From Limosilactobacillus balticus (GTDB lineage: Bacteria; Bacillota; Bacilli; Lactobacillales; Lactobacillaceae), in contig NZ_JACIVH010000041.1 of the NCBI RefSeq assembly GCF_014145615.1, positions 29,931-93,930 of the forward strand: 64,000 nucleotides of DNA, in the 5' to 3' direction. Below, piece by piece: positions 8,582 through 17,376 of the stretch (within the stretch, counting starts at the first letter, position 1; each line of letters begins with the position of its first letter). The notes beneath the pieces are model-generated. The model searched no databases. It saw nothing but the letters and a program-made list of their open reading frames with translations, and was not told the DNA's origin. The position numbers and the translations under genes are program-made.

Positions 8582-10010
8582 GCAAGAAATTCTAGATGTT
8601 TTACAAAGTCATTTCGGCTTTGATGATTTTCGTCCAGGCCAAGAAGAGACAATTAATGCCTTACTGGAAGGAAAAGACACTTTATCGATTCTTCCTACTG
8701 GCGCCGGAAAATCGCTTTTGTATCAATTGCCAGCTTATTTATTATCAGGAACGATTCTCATTGTTTCGCCGCTGATTTCACTAATGCAGGATCAGGTTGA
8801 CCGTCTTCATCGGCAGGGTGAAAAACGAGTCATTATGTTAAGTGGCCAGCTTGTTGGAAAAGAGCGTGCAAGTGTTCTCCGCAATTTGAAATCATTTAAA
8901 TTTGTATTTACTTCTCCGGAAATGCTTGATAACCAGCAAGTTTTAACTGCACTTAAGAAAAATAAGGTTGCGTTAATGGTTATTGACGAGGCTCATTGTA
9001 TCTCACAGTGGGGTCCTGATTTTCGTCCTGAATATTTATTGCTAAAGGAAGTACGGCAACAATTAGGATCGCCGACAACATTGCTGTTGACGGCAACTGC
9101 TACTCCTCGTATTCGGCAGGATATTTTGAAAAAAATGGGGATGGCGACCGCTTATCAGGTAATTAAATCCGTTGACCGTCCTAACATTTTTTTGGCTGGT
9201 CAGTCTGTAGCTACGCAAAAGGAAAAAGATGGTGAACTACTGAAACTGATTCAAAAATTTACTGGTCCTGGGATTATTTACTTTGCAAGTCGCAAGCTGG
9301 CTTCTCAGATGGCAGAATGGCTTGAAAATCAAACTGACTTAAATGTAGCAGCTTACCATGCTGGCGTTGCGCCGATTGAACGATTTCGGATTCAAAATCA
9401 ATTTATGAATAATGAATTACAGGTAATTTGTGCAACAAGCGCCTTTGGGATGGGGATTGATAAAAATGATATTCGTTACGTCATTCATTATCATTTGCCG
9501 AGTAATTTAGAAAATTATTTACAGGAAATTGGTCGGGCTGGTCGTGATGGTAAGCAGAGTTTGGCAGTTCTTCTATATGCAAATGGCGATGAAATGATTC
9601 AACGACAATTAACAAGCGTTGATGTTCCACCCGTTACAATCCTAGAGCAGATTAAGAATGGCAAGTTGTCAGCAAATATTTTGGGAGAGCAAGCATCTTT
9701 ATTTGAATTTTATCTTGAACATTCTTTTACACCTCAGCAAATAATTGCGATGTTTGAGCGACGTAAAATTCAAACAGAAAAAGAATTACAAGAAATGGTT
9801 GCTTATATCAAAGAGGACGGTTGCAAACGAAAATATCTTTTAACATACTTTGGCGAGCAATTTGATGGTCCAAATGAGTTCTGTTGTGATAATGAGCTTT
9901 CAAATTGGTCAACTAAACTTGTTTTGCCGATTAGTCAGCCGATTCCTGAAAACAACAAAATGGGATGGGAAAACCGCTTAAAAGCCCTATTAAATATTAC
10001 CGAAAATTAA
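8571..10010 (+). CDS. recQ: ATP-dependent DNA helicase RecQ (short, RecS-type)
   Basis: A 3'-5' superfamily-2 DNA helicase for recombination and fork repair. The two RecA-like domains show Walker A (LPTGAGKSLLYQLP), the DEAH box VIDEAHCISQWGPDFRPEY, motif III TATATPR, and motifs V/VI (ATSAFGMGIDKNDIRYVIH, QEIGRAGRDG). At 479 residues it lacks the HRDC domain, like Bacillus RecS. The zinc-binding tail is odd: GCKRKYLLTYFGEQF leads to FCCDNEL, where the family usually has a further Cys after CCDxC; here it appears to be Glu. The ribosome binding site lies inside the upstream gene, consistent with translational coupling. Confidence 0.93.
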   Translation: MKNKQEILDVLQSHFGFDDFRPGQEETINALLEGKDTLSILPTGAGKSLLYQLPAYLLSGTILIVSPLISLMQDQVDRLHRQGEKRVIMLSGQLVGKERASVLRNLKSFKFVFTSPEMLDNQQVLTALKKNKVALMVIDEAHCISQWGPDFRPEYLLLKEVRQQLGSPTTLLLTATATPRIRQDILKKMGMATAYQVIKSVDRPNIFLAGQSVATQKEKDGELLKLIQKFTGPGIIYFASRKLASQMAEWLENQTDLNVAAYHAGVAPIERFRIQNQFMNNELQVICATSAFGMGIDKNDIRYVIHYHLPSNLENYLQEIGRAGRDGKQSLAVLLYANGDEMIQRQLTSVDVPPVTILEQIKNGKLSANILGEQASLFEFYLEHSFTPQQIIAMFERRKIQTEKELQEMVAYIKEDGCKRKYLLTYFGEQFDGPNEFCCDNELSNWSTKLVLPISQPIPENNKMGWENRLKALLNITEN

Positions 10011-10094
10011 AGTTTAGCGTTGTTGCTAGACAATCGTCAAAAGTTTGCGATACAATCAGAATGTTAATTCTCAAAATAAGGAGGCATGATTACT

Positions 10095-10664
10095 TTGAGT
10101 GAGGAACGGAAAGAGAGCCGACGAGCTAATGATGAATTATGGGATAAAAAGTTTACAGATAACGAAGACCTTGATAGTGACGGCCATTTATCACGAACGG
10201 AACACCGTAAGCAACGATCACATAATTCAATGATTACTACGATCTTAATCGTGTTAATTATCGTTCTCGCCGCTACACCACTTATTTATTGGATTAATAA
10301 TAAACAGTCCTTTAATCATCCGGCGAGAACCGAACAAGTAGCTACTAGTTCTGAAAATAGTAAAAAAAAAGAATCTCACAGTTCGAGTACCTCTAGTGAG
10401 CATTCAAAGAAAGAATCTAGTGTAAGCAGTAGTGAATCCTCTTCAAGTATTGAGGAATCAAGTTCGACGCAAACTAGCCAAAGTTATAGTGCTCCACAAA
10501 GCAGTAGTAGCTATTATCGGTATAGTAGTAGTTATCGTTACGGTAATGGGTATCAAAACCGGACTACTTCTAATCGTTATAGTAGTTATCAGCAACGTTA
10601 TAACAATAACCAGACCTATAATCGCTACAATAATAATACAGAAAATACAAACCGTTATCGTTAA
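10095..10664 (+). CDS. Single-span membrane protein with Ser-rich and Asn/Tyr/Arg-rich tail
   Basis: Not assigned to a family. The protein (189 residues) has a charged cytoplasmic N terminus of about 45 residues (EERKESRRANDELWDKKF), one membrane segment (TTILIVLIIVLAATPLIYW), a Ser/Glu/Lys linker, and a low-complexity external tail rich in Ser, Tyr, Asn and Arg (for example RYSSYQQRYNNNQTYNRYNN). Bacillus has the LysM protein YpbE at this spot after the recQ homologue; no LysM domain is visible here, so the tail may have replaced it. TTG 10095 fits AAGGAGG (10-base gap) better than ATG 10086, which has a 1-base gap. A cell-envelope role is inference. Confidence 0.7.
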   Translation: MSEERKESRRANDELWDKKFTDNEDLDSDGHLSRTEHRKQRSHNSMITTILIVLIIVLAATPLIYWINNKQSFNHPARTEQVATSSENSKKKESHSSSTSSEHSKKESSVSSSESSSSIEESSSTQTSQSYSAPQSSSSYYRYSSSYRYGNGYQNRTTSNRYSSYQQRYNNNQTYNRYNNNTENTNRYR

Positions 10665-10737
10665 AAATAGAGCATTAGCAGCAATTTTCTGATAAAGTAG
10701 TGTATTGGATTGAAGATAGAGGAGTGAATAACTAATA

Positions 10738-11424
10738 ATGTGTAAGGGATTGCAAGTAGCAATTGATGGTCCGGCCTCAGCAGGAAAGAGTACGGTCGCC
10801 AAATTAGTAGCAAAGAAGTTTAATTATGTCTATTGTGATACTGGTGCAATGTACCGAGCAGTTACATTAGAAGTGTTAAATAAGGGCATTGATCCTAAAG
10901 ATGATAGAAGGGTTGCTGAAATTGCTCGGCAAATAAAAATAGATTTTGAACCGGGGGAAACTGAACAACGAGTTTTTTTAAATGGCAAAGAAGTTACTCA
11001 TGATATTCGGTTGCCGAAAGTAGCCGCAAATGTATCTGCTGTGGCGGCAGTTCCGGCTGTTCGCGAAGAGATGACTAAGCAACAGCGACAAATTGCTAAA
11101 AATGGTGGAATCGTGATGGATGGACGGGATATTGGTACGACTGTTTTACCTCAAGCACCAGTAAAAATATTTATGGTAGCGAGTGCCTATGAACGGGCGC
11201 GACGTCGATATGTTGAAAATCAGGCAAAGGGAATTAATACCACGTCGCTTGAAGAATTACAAAAGGCAATTGAATTAAGGGATAAAAAAGACTCAACACG
11301 AAAAGTTTCACCTCTTACACAAGCACCTGATGCAATCAAATTGGATACAACAAATATGACAATTGATGAAGTTGTGAGTGAAATCAGTAAAATAATTAAA
11401 AAAACACAAGATGAATTAGCCTAA
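10738..11424 (+). CDS. cmk: Cytidylate kinase
   Basis: Phosphorylates CMP and dCMP to the diphosphates with ATP, in pyrimidine salvage and RNA turnover. The 228 residues carry the P-loop GPASAGKST near residue 11, the CMP-binding signature YCDTGAMYRAVT, the stretch GIVMDGRDIGTTVLPQAPVK, and the LID-type basic ARRRY segment. Placed before rpsA and der, the common Firmicutes order cmk-rpsA-der. The ribosome binding site GAGGAG lies 13 bases from the ATG, a little far, but no better in-frame start is seen. No anomalies. Confidence 0.96.
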   Translation: MCKGLQVAIDGPASAGKSTVAKLVAKKFNYVYCDTGAMYRAVTLEVLNKGIDPKDDRRVAEIARQIKIDFEPGETEQRVFLNGKEVTHDIRLPKVAANVSAVAAVPAVREEMTKQQRQIAKNGGIVMDGRDIGTTVLPQAPVKIFMVASAYERARRRYVENQAKGINTTSLEELQKAIELRDKKDSTRKVSPLTQAPDAIKLDTTNMTIDEVVSEISKIIKKTQDELA

Positions 11425-11496
11425 ATACTGGAAATGTGAAACAAATTTTAGTAAAATATCTTTTAGAGTTGATTGTTGCAAGGAGGATTTTTTTTA

Positions 11497-12747
11497 ATGG
11501 CTGAAAACAACGAAAATAAAAACGATATGTTAGAAGCGCTTGATAGCATTGAACAAGTTAAGGTGGGCGATGTTGTCAAGGGTGAAGTTTTGGCAATCGA
11601 TGACGATCGTCAAGCTATCGTTGGTATTAAAGATGCAGGGGTTGAAGGTGTCGTCCCTGCTAAGGAATTATCAACCAAGCCAGTTGAAGACATCAATGAT
11701 GCTGTAAAAGTAGGTGACGAATTAGACTTAGTTGTCATTTCTAAGATCGGTAACGATAAGGAAAATGGTAGCTATCTTCTTTCTCACCGTCGTCTTGAAG
11801 CCCGTAAGGTATGGGATGACATTCAAAAGAAATTTGATGAAGGTGAACACATTACCGCCAAAGTCACTCAAGCTGTTAAGGGTGGATTAGTCGTTGATGC
11901 TGGAGTTCGTGGCTTCGTCCCTGCTTCAATGATTGCTGATCACTATGTTGAAGACCTTAATCAATTTAAGGGTCAAGAACTTGAATTCAAGATTGTTGAA
12001 ATTGAACCAAGCGAAAACCGTTTGATTCTTTCACACAAAGAAATCATTCAAGCTCAACACGAAAAGGCTGCTGAAAAGGTATTTGCTGAATTACAACCAG
12101 GCGATGTTGTTGAAGGTAAAGTTGCACGGATGACTAACTTCGGTGCATTTATTGACCTTGGCGGCGTTGATGGATTGGTTCACGTTTCTGAAATTTCATA
12201 CGATCACGTTGACAAGCCTTCTGATGTATTGACAGCTGGTCAAGATGTTAAGGTTAAGGTATTAAGCGTTGATCCTGAACGTGAACGGATTTCATTATCC
12301 ATTAAGCAAACTTTACCAGGACCATGGGATGATATTGAAGAAAAGGCTCCAGTAGACAGCGTATTAACTGGTACTGTTAAGCGCTTGACTAGCTTTGGTG
12401 CTTTCGTTGAAGTATTCCCTGGTGTTGAAGGTTTAGTTCACATTTCACAAATCTCACACAAGCACATTGCTACACCTGCAGATGTTCTTAAGCCAGGTCA
12501 AGAAGTACAAGTTAAGGTAATCAATGTTGATCCTGAACACCAACGTCTTGGCTTATCAATGAAGGCTCTTGAAGAACGTCCAAAGGAAGACGAAAACAAC
12601 AATAACAACGGTGAAAACTACCGTGGTCGTCGTCGTTCACGTCGTAACAATAACAACCGGAGCTTCATGAACAACGCTCCAGAAGAAGAAAGTGGCTTCT
12701 CAATGGGTGACTTAATTGGTGACAAGCTTAAGGACCTACGGAACTAG
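11497..12747 (+). CDS. rpsA: 30S ribosomal protein S1 (four S1 domains)
   Basis: RNA-binding protein of the small ribosomal subunit in the low-GC Gram-positive form. The 416 residues contain four S1 repeats, visible as VGDVVKGEVLAIDDDRQAIV, EHITAKVTQAVKGGLVVDAG, PGDVVEGKVARMTNFGAFID and VLTGTVKRLTSFGAFVEVFP. An acidic N terminus precedes them, and an Asn/Arg-rich tail (NNNGENYRGRRRSRRNNNN) follows. I chose ATG 11497, ten bases after AAGGAGG; an in-frame TTG at 11473 lies upstream of that site. In this phylum S1 is shorter than the six-domain E. coli protein and may not be essential for initiation. Codon bias suggests high expression. Confidence 0.95.
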   Translation: MAENNENKNDMLEALDSIEQVKVGDVVKGEVLAIDDDRQAIVGIKDAGVEGVVPAKELSTKPVEDINDAVKVGDELDLVVISKIGNDKENGSYLLSHRRLEARKVWDDIQKKFDEGEHITAKVTQAVKGGLVVDAGVRGFVPASMIADHYVEDLNQFKGQELEFKIVEIEPSENRLILSHKEIIQAQHEKAAEKVFAELQPGDVVEGKVARMTNFGAFIDLGGVDGLVHVSEISYDHVDKPSDVLTAGQDVKVKVLSVDPERERISLSIKQTLPGPWDDIEEKAPVDSVLTGTVKRLTSFGAFVEVFPGVEGLVHISQISHKHIATPADVLKPGQEVQVKVINVDPEHQRLGLSMKALEERPKEDENNNNNGENYRGRRRSRRNNNNRSFMNNAPEEESGFSMGDLIGDKLKDLRN

Positions 12748-12770
12748 TTTCTTAAATTAATTATCTTTTA

Positions 12771-12804
12771 AGGGGGAAGTGACATGATTGTTACTTCCTC
12801 TTTA
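12771..12804 (+). terminator. Probable terminator of rpsA
   Basis: The stem GGGAAGTGAC / GTTACTTCC (one G-U pair) with a short loop is followed by CTCTTTAATC. The T run is short, so read-through into der is possible. Confidence 0.6.
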
Positions 12805-12838
12805 ATCATTTAAAATAAAATGAAAGAAGGTGGAAAGA

Positions 12839-14152
12839 TTGGCAAATCCAATCGTAGCAGTTGTTGGTCGTCCGAACGTTGGAAAATCAACATTATTCAA
12901 TCGTATTGCAGGAGAACGGATTTCAATTGTTGAAGATACTCCTGGTGTTACTCGAGATCGTATTTATGCTCATGCTGAATGGTTAGGAAAACATTTTAGC
13001 ATGATTGATACTGGTGGAATTGAAATATCAGATCAACCATTATTAACACAGATCCGTCAACAAGCAGAAATTGCTATTGATGAAGCAGATGTAATAATCT
13101 TTGTTGCCGATGTAGAAAACGGAGTGACTGATGCTGATGAGCAAGTAGCACGAATTTTATATCGCTCTAATAAACCAGTGGTCTTAGCTGTTAATAAAGT
13201 TGATAATCCAGAACGACGTAGTGATATTTATGATTATTATTCCCTTGGTTTAGGTGAACCTTATGCAGTTTCAAGTGTTCACGGGATCGGAATGGGTGAC
13301 CTTTTGGATGCTGTTATTAAAGAGTTTCCTGATAACGCCGCTAATGATGAAGACGACTCCATTCACTTTAGCTTTATCGGTCGCCCTAATGTCGGAAAAT
13401 CATCACTAGTTAACGCAATTTTAGGTGAGAACCGGGTAATTGTATCTAACGTTGCCGGAACTACCCGTGATGCCATTAATACTCAATTTGAAACAGCAGA
13501 TGGACAAAAATTTACAATGGTTGATACTGCTGGAATTCGCAAAAAGGGGAAAATTTATGAGAACACTGAGCGTTATTCATTAATGCGTTCCATGCGGGCA
13601 ATTGATGATAGTGATGTTGTCCTTGTTGTCCTGAATGCAGAAGAAGGTATTCGCGAATTAGATAAGCATATTGCTGGATATGCCCACGAAGCGGGATGTG
13701 GGGTTATTATTGTTGTTAATAAGTGGGATACATTAAAAGAAAAAGACCACCGAACGATGACAGACTTCACTAATTTGATTCGGCAAGAATTCCAATACCT
13801 CAGTTATGCACCAATTGTTTTCGTTTCAGCAAAGACAAAGCAACGATTAAATCAATTACCTGGATTAATCGAAGAAGTATATCAACATCATCGTCAACGG
13901 ATTCAATCGGCCGTCTTGAACGATGTTTTAATGGATGCAATTGCTGCAAATCCGACTCCAACACAAAATGGTCGGCGTTTACGAGTATACTATGGAACAC
14001 AGGTTGCAACCGAACCACCAACATTTGTTATCTTTGTCAATGATCCGGAGTTAATGCACTTTTCTTATGAGCGTTATTTGGAAAATCAAATTCGGAAAGC
14101 CTTTGACTTTTCTGGTACACCTATCCATTTAATCAAGCGTCAACGGCAGTAA
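12839..14152 (+). CDS. der: Ribosome-assembly GTPase Der (EngA)
   Basis: Essential GTPase with two tandem G domains that acts in 50S subunit assembly. The 437 residues contain GRPNVGKST near the N terminus, DTGGIE and NKVD for the first domain, and [15 protein letters not shown] and NKWD for the second, ending in the KH-like domain ([20 protein letters not shown]). I chose TTG 12839, giving the family-typical opening [18 protein letters not shown], with AGAAGG eight bases upstream; a GTG at 12830 is inside that site. Length matches the family. Confidence 0.96.
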   Translation: MANPIVAVVGRPNVGKSTLFNRIAGERISIVEDTPGVTRDRIYAHAEWLGKHFSMIDTGGIEISDQPLLTQIRQQAEIAIDEADVIIFVADVENGVTDADEQVARILYRSNKPVVLAVNKVDNPERRSDIYDYYSLGLGEPYAVSSVHGIGMGDLLDAVIKEFPDNAANDEDDSIHFSFIGRPNVGKSSLVNAILGENRVIVSNVAGTTRDAINTQFETADGQKFTMVDTAGIRKKGKIYENTERYSLMRSMRAIDDSDVVLVVLNAEEGIRELDKHIAGYAHEAGCGVIIVVNKWDTLKEKDHRTMTDFTNLIRQEFQYLSYAPIVFVSAKTKQRLNQLPGLIEEVYQHHRQRIQSAVLNDVLMDAIAANPTPTQNGRRLRVYYGTQVATEPPTFVIFVNDPELMHFSYERYLENQIRKAFDFSGTPIHLIKRQRQ

Positions 14153-14217
14153 AAGTTAAAGAATTCATTGTAAAATGAAAAAACATTAAAAATGCGGATA
14201 GAAGTTGAGAAAACCGC

Positions 14218-14246
14218 TTGTCAGCAGGCTTTCACTATGCTAATCT
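14218..14246 (+). promoter_or_regulatory. Promoter of hup
   Basis: A -35 box TTGTCA (14218-14223) and a -10 box TAATCT (14241-14246) are 17 bases apart, with an extended TGC before the -10. Transcription would start near 14253, giving a leader of about 110 bases. Confidence 0.7.
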
Positions 14247-14283
14247 TAACAATGAAATGATACGAACTTCTCGTAGTTATTTC

Positions 14284-14310
14284 GTTAATTTTGGACCACT
14301 CAAAATTAAC
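14284..14310. repeat. Perfect hairpin in the hup leader
   Basis: GTTAATTTTG and CAAAATTAAC form a 10-bp perfect inverted repeat with a 7-base loop, inside the predicted untranslated leader of hup. No T run follows, so it is not a typical terminator. A role in mRNA stability or translation is inference. Confidence 0.6.
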
Positions 14311-14361
14311 ATTCACAGACGTGAGTTTAACACTCTCGTTATTTGTGGGAGGTGAAACAAC

Positions 14362-14637
14362 ATGGCAAACAAAGCAGAATTAGTAAGCAATGTTGCTACT
14401 GCAACTGGCTTAACCAAGAAGGATGCTACTGCAGCTGTAGATGCTGTTTTCAGTTCAATTCAAGCATCTTTAGCTAAGGGTGAAAAGGTTCAATTGATCG
14501 GCTTCGGTAACTTCGAAGTACGTCAACGTGCTGCACGTAAGGGCCGCAACCCACAAACTGGAGAAGAAATCAACATTCCTGCAAGCAAGGTACCAGCATT
14601 CAAGCCTGGTAAAGCTTTAAAGGACGCTGTTAAGTAA
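14362..14637 (+). CDS. hup: DNA-binding protein HU
   Basis: Small histone-like protein that dimerises, bends DNA and helps shape the nucleoid. The 91 residues show the HU fold: a helical start ([20 protein letters not shown]), then the signature [20 protein letters not shown] and the beta-arm tip [18 protein letters not shown] with the DNA-intercalating Pro in the arm. It has GGGAGGTG before the ATG and strongly biased codons, as expected for an abundant protein. It is monocistronic between its own promoter and a strong terminator. The gene follows der, as in other lactobacilli. Confidence 0.98.
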   Translation: MANKAELVSNVATATGLTKKDATAAVDAVFSSIQASLAKGEKVQLIGFGNFEVRQRAARKGRNPQTGEEINIPASKVPAFKPGKALKDAVK

Positions 14638-14654
14638 TTAACAGTTAAATGTTA

Positions 14655-14702
14655 AAAAGAGACTAGGAAAGAATTTATTCTTTCCAGTCTCTTTTCTTTT
14701 TA
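14655..14702 (+). terminator. Terminator of hup
   Basis: A long stem GAGACTAGGAAAGAA / TTCTTTCCAGTCTC with a short loop and TTTTCTTTTT after it. It is a member of the GAGACT-type hairpin family repeated in this window. Confidence 0.9.
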
Positions 14703-14772
14703 AAGGCCTGTTCAATGCTTAAAATCATCGATTGTGATATATTTAAAAGTGATAGTAAAAGGAGGGCATAAT

Positions 14773-16038
14773 ATGACCTACTCAGAACAAATGCTTGATC
14801 AATTAGAAGCAGGAAAATTAAAAGAAGCCCAAAACTCATTTAAACTCGCGCTAATTAATGATGATGATGATATGTTATTTAGCCTTGCGGAGGAATTATA
14901 TGCATTGGGCTTTCTTCAACAGGCACGAACGATTTACTTAAAATTATTAGATCGTTATCCCGATGAAGATGAGTTAAAGACTAATTTAGCGACGATTGCA
15001 ATTGATGAAGGACATAATGACGAAGCTTTATCATACTTAGCCCAGATTAAGCCGAACTCGCCAGCTTATGTTCAATCATTACTGGTTGCCGCTGATTTAT
15101 ATCAAACTGAAGAAGAATTTGAAGTAACAGAGGACAAGTTGAAAGAAGCTTATGCATTGGCTCCTGATGAACCAGCTGTTGAATTTGCGCTTGGTGAATT
15201 TTACTTTATGGTTAGCCAATATTCTGAAGCAATCCAATATTATTTCCAACTAATTAAAAATGGATATACTGACTTTGCAAAAGTTGATATTGCGGGACGT
15301 TTAGGTATCTGTTACGCTCAGAGCGGTCAGTTTAAGAAGGCTTTAGGCTATTTCAATCAGGTAAAACCGGAATATCAGACTAGTGATATTCGTTTCCAAA
15401 AAGGATTGACTCAACTTCAATTAGGGGATACTGAAAAGGCAATCAAAACTTTAGAGGATCTAATCAACGATGATAACCAATATGCATCTGCTTATCCTGA
15501 ATTAGCAAAAGCGTATGAAAAAGAGAATAAATATCAACAAGCACTACGGGTTGTCCAAGAGGGTCTTAGCGTTGATCAATATAATGAATACCTTTATTCA
15601 CTAGCAGCTGAAATTACTAGTCATCTTGGCGATCAAAAGTTAATGAAGAAATACTTGGTAAAGGCACATGAACTTGCTCCAGAAAATATGACGATCACCT
15701 TACAATATAGTAATTTCTTGCTTCACCAACATGATGATGAGGCAAATATTAAGCTTCTGAGTCCGTTGGTAAAAGAAGATGAAACTGATCCACAATTATA
15801 TTGGAATCTAGCGCGGTCATATCAGCGAACTGATCAGCTTGAATTAGCCGGAAAATATTATGAAGTTGCTTTACCGGCGTATAGTGAAAATCCAACATTC
15901 TTAAAAGAATTAATTAATTACTACCGCGAAACTGGTGAAACTGATAAGCTAATGGATGAATTGGAACATTATCTTCGGTTAGTCCCAACAGACACTGAAA
16001 TGCAAGATCTCTATGACCAATATGAAGATTATAAATAA
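14773..16038 (+). CDS. Tetratricopeptide-repeat protein, YpiA-like
   Basis: A 421-residue cytoplasmic protein built of helical TPR repeats, seen as recurring units such as FALGEFYFMVSQYSEAIQYY, LGICYAQSGQFKKALGYFNQ and AYPELAKAYEKENKYQQALR. No enzyme domain, signal peptide or membrane span is visible. TPR proteins act as protein-binding scaffolds; the partner is unknown. The order hup-TPR-cca resembles the Bacillus region with ypiA. ATG 14773 follows AAAAGGAGGG by about seven bases; an in-frame GTG at 14734 lies upstream of the ribosome binding site. A long hairpin terminator follows. Confidence 0.85.
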   Translation: MTYSEQMLDQLEAGKLKEAQNSFKLALINDDDDMLFSLAEELYALGFLQQARTIYLKLLDRYPDEDELKTNLATIAIDEGHNDEALSYLAQIKPNSPAYVQSLLVAADLYQTEEEFEVTEDKLKEAYALAPDEPAVEFALGEFYFMVSQYSEAIQYYFQLIKNGYTDFAKVDIAGRLGICYAQSGQFKKALGYFNQVKPEYQTSDIRFQKGLTQLQLGDTEKAIKTLEDLINDDNQYASAYPELAKAYEKENKYQQALRVVQEGLSVDQYNEYLYSLAAEITSHLGDQKLMKKYLVKAHELAPENMTITLQYSNFLLHQHDDEANIKLLSPLVKEDETDPQLYWNLARSYQRTDQLELAGKYYEVALPAYSENPTFLKELINYYRETGETDKLMDELEHYLRLVPTDTEMQDLYDQYEDYK

Positions 16039-16052
16039 TTTTTAATTTAAAT

Positions 16053-16107
16053 GAGATAGGAAACGTTAACGATTTTAGCCGTTCTTTACGTTTCCTGTCT
16101 CTTTTTA
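16053..16107 (+). terminator. Terminator of the TPR gene
   Basis: The stem GAGATAGGAAACGT / ACGTTTCCTGTCTC (one G-U pair) with a 21-base loop is followed by TTTTT. It is another member of the GAGACT-type hairpin family. Confidence 0.85.
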
Positions 16108-16163
16108 GTAGTAAATTAATTTGTTATAATCAACTTTGATTATCAAAATGAGGACATGATTAA

Positions 16164-17375
16164 ATGAAAATAAAACAATTACCAGCTATATTTGAACCAG
16201 CACGCCCTGTTTTACAAAAAATAGAGGAGGCTGGCTACGAAGCATATTTTGTTGGCGGTTGTGTCCGTGACACTATCTTACATGACGAGATTCATGATAT
16301 AGATATAGCAACGAGTGCTTACCCTAGTGAAATAAAGGCGATTTTTAACCATACTGTTGATACCGGAATTGAACATGGTACAGTTATGATTCTTGACCAT
16401 GGAACGGGATATGAAACAACTACTTTTAGAACCGAGTCAGGTTACCAAGACTATCGCCGTCCTGATAAAGTGACTTTTGTTCGTTCATTAAGCGAAGATC
16501 TCCAACGTCGTGATTTCACAATTAATGCTCTTGCCTTGCGCGAGGACGGGGAAGTTATTGACCTATTTAACGGACTAGAAGACCTGCAAAAGCATCTTAT
16601 TAAAGCGGTCGGTAACCCTAATGAACGTTTCCATGAAGATGCTTTACGGATGATGCGGGCTGTGCGTTTTGCAAGTAAGCTTGATTTTGTCATTGATACT
16701 GCAACGTTAAAAGGGATTAGAGAAAATGCACCATTATTAGAAAAAATTGCAGTTGAACGAATCCGGGTTGAGCTAGAAAAACTATTGTTGGGCCAAAATC
16801 CAGTAGCGGGCTTAAAAGATTTTATTGCAACTGGTTTGTACCAATATTGTCCAGGATTGGAAAATGCGCAAGCTACTTTGTCGGCTTTATTAATCCTTAA
16901 CCAATGGCATTTGGAGAATGAGGCTCAATTGTGGTCAGTTTTAAGCTTACAACTCCAGCTTGATCAAAAAGAAATTGGTAAATTCTTAAAGAAGTGGAAG
17001 ACAGCAAATGACTTAATTGCGCAAGTAAAAAAAATAGTTCCAGCAGTCCAAGCAATTCGTCAACGTGCGCTTACACCAGCGCTAATGTTTAATACTGGTG
17101 AAACAGCCCTCCATGATGCTAACCAAGTAGCTAAGTTATATGGATGGGCAATTAATGATGAGGAATTACAAAAAGCTTATCAAAAATTACCAATTAAAAA
17201 CGCTAAAGAACTAGCGATTGATGGTCGAGTATTAATTACTAAAGCAGGAGTGAAACCGGGGCCATTGATGGGAAAGATTCTTCAGCAATTAACGCTGGCA
17301 GTAGTAAATGGTGAGATAGCTAACGATGCAACAACATTGTTAGCAAAAGTAGAAGAGATAACGAAAGAGGGATAA
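16164..17375 (+). CDS. cca: CCA tRNA nucleotidyltransferase
   Basis: Adds or repairs the 3' CCA end of tRNAs using CTP and ATP without a template. The 403 residues are a class II enzyme: GGCVRD near residue 31, the metal-binding DID of IHDIDIATSA, then RRDFTINALA and the nucleotide-selecting region (RFHEDALRMMRAVRFASKLD). The C-terminal body and tail domains are helical. AATGAGGAC precedes the ATG. The gene is separated from the next by one base, so it is cotranscribed with the ABC-F gene. Length is normal. Confidence 0.96.
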   Translation: MKIKQLPAIFEPARPVLQKIEEAGYEAYFVGGCVRDTILHDEIHDIDIATSAYPSEIKAIFNHTVDTGIEHGTVMILDHGTGYETTTFRTESGYQDYRRPDKVTFVRSLSEDLQRRDFTINALALREDGEVIDLFNGLEDLQKHLIKAVGNPNERFHEDALRMMRAVRFASKLDFVIDTATLKGIRENAPLLEKIAVERIRVELEKLLLGQNPVAGLKDFIATGLYQYCPGLENAQATLSALLILNQWHLENEAQLWSVLSLQLQLDQKEIGKFLKKWKTANDLIAQVKKIVPAVQAIRQRALTPALMFNTGETALHDANQVAKLYGWAINDEELQKAYQKLPIKNAKELAIDGRVLITKAGVKPGPLMGKILQQLTLAVVNGEIANDATTLLAKVEEITKEG

Positions 17376-17376
17376 T

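Noticed and set aside
10458..10802. Minus-strand frame opposite the low-complexity tail and cmk start
   Set aside because: It is a shadow of the repetitive Ser/Asn/Tyr codons on the plus strand and overlaps the start of cmk.
14155..14361. T-box or other riboswitch before hup
   Set aside because: There is a hairpin, but no T-box sequence, specifier stem or terminator/antiterminator pair.
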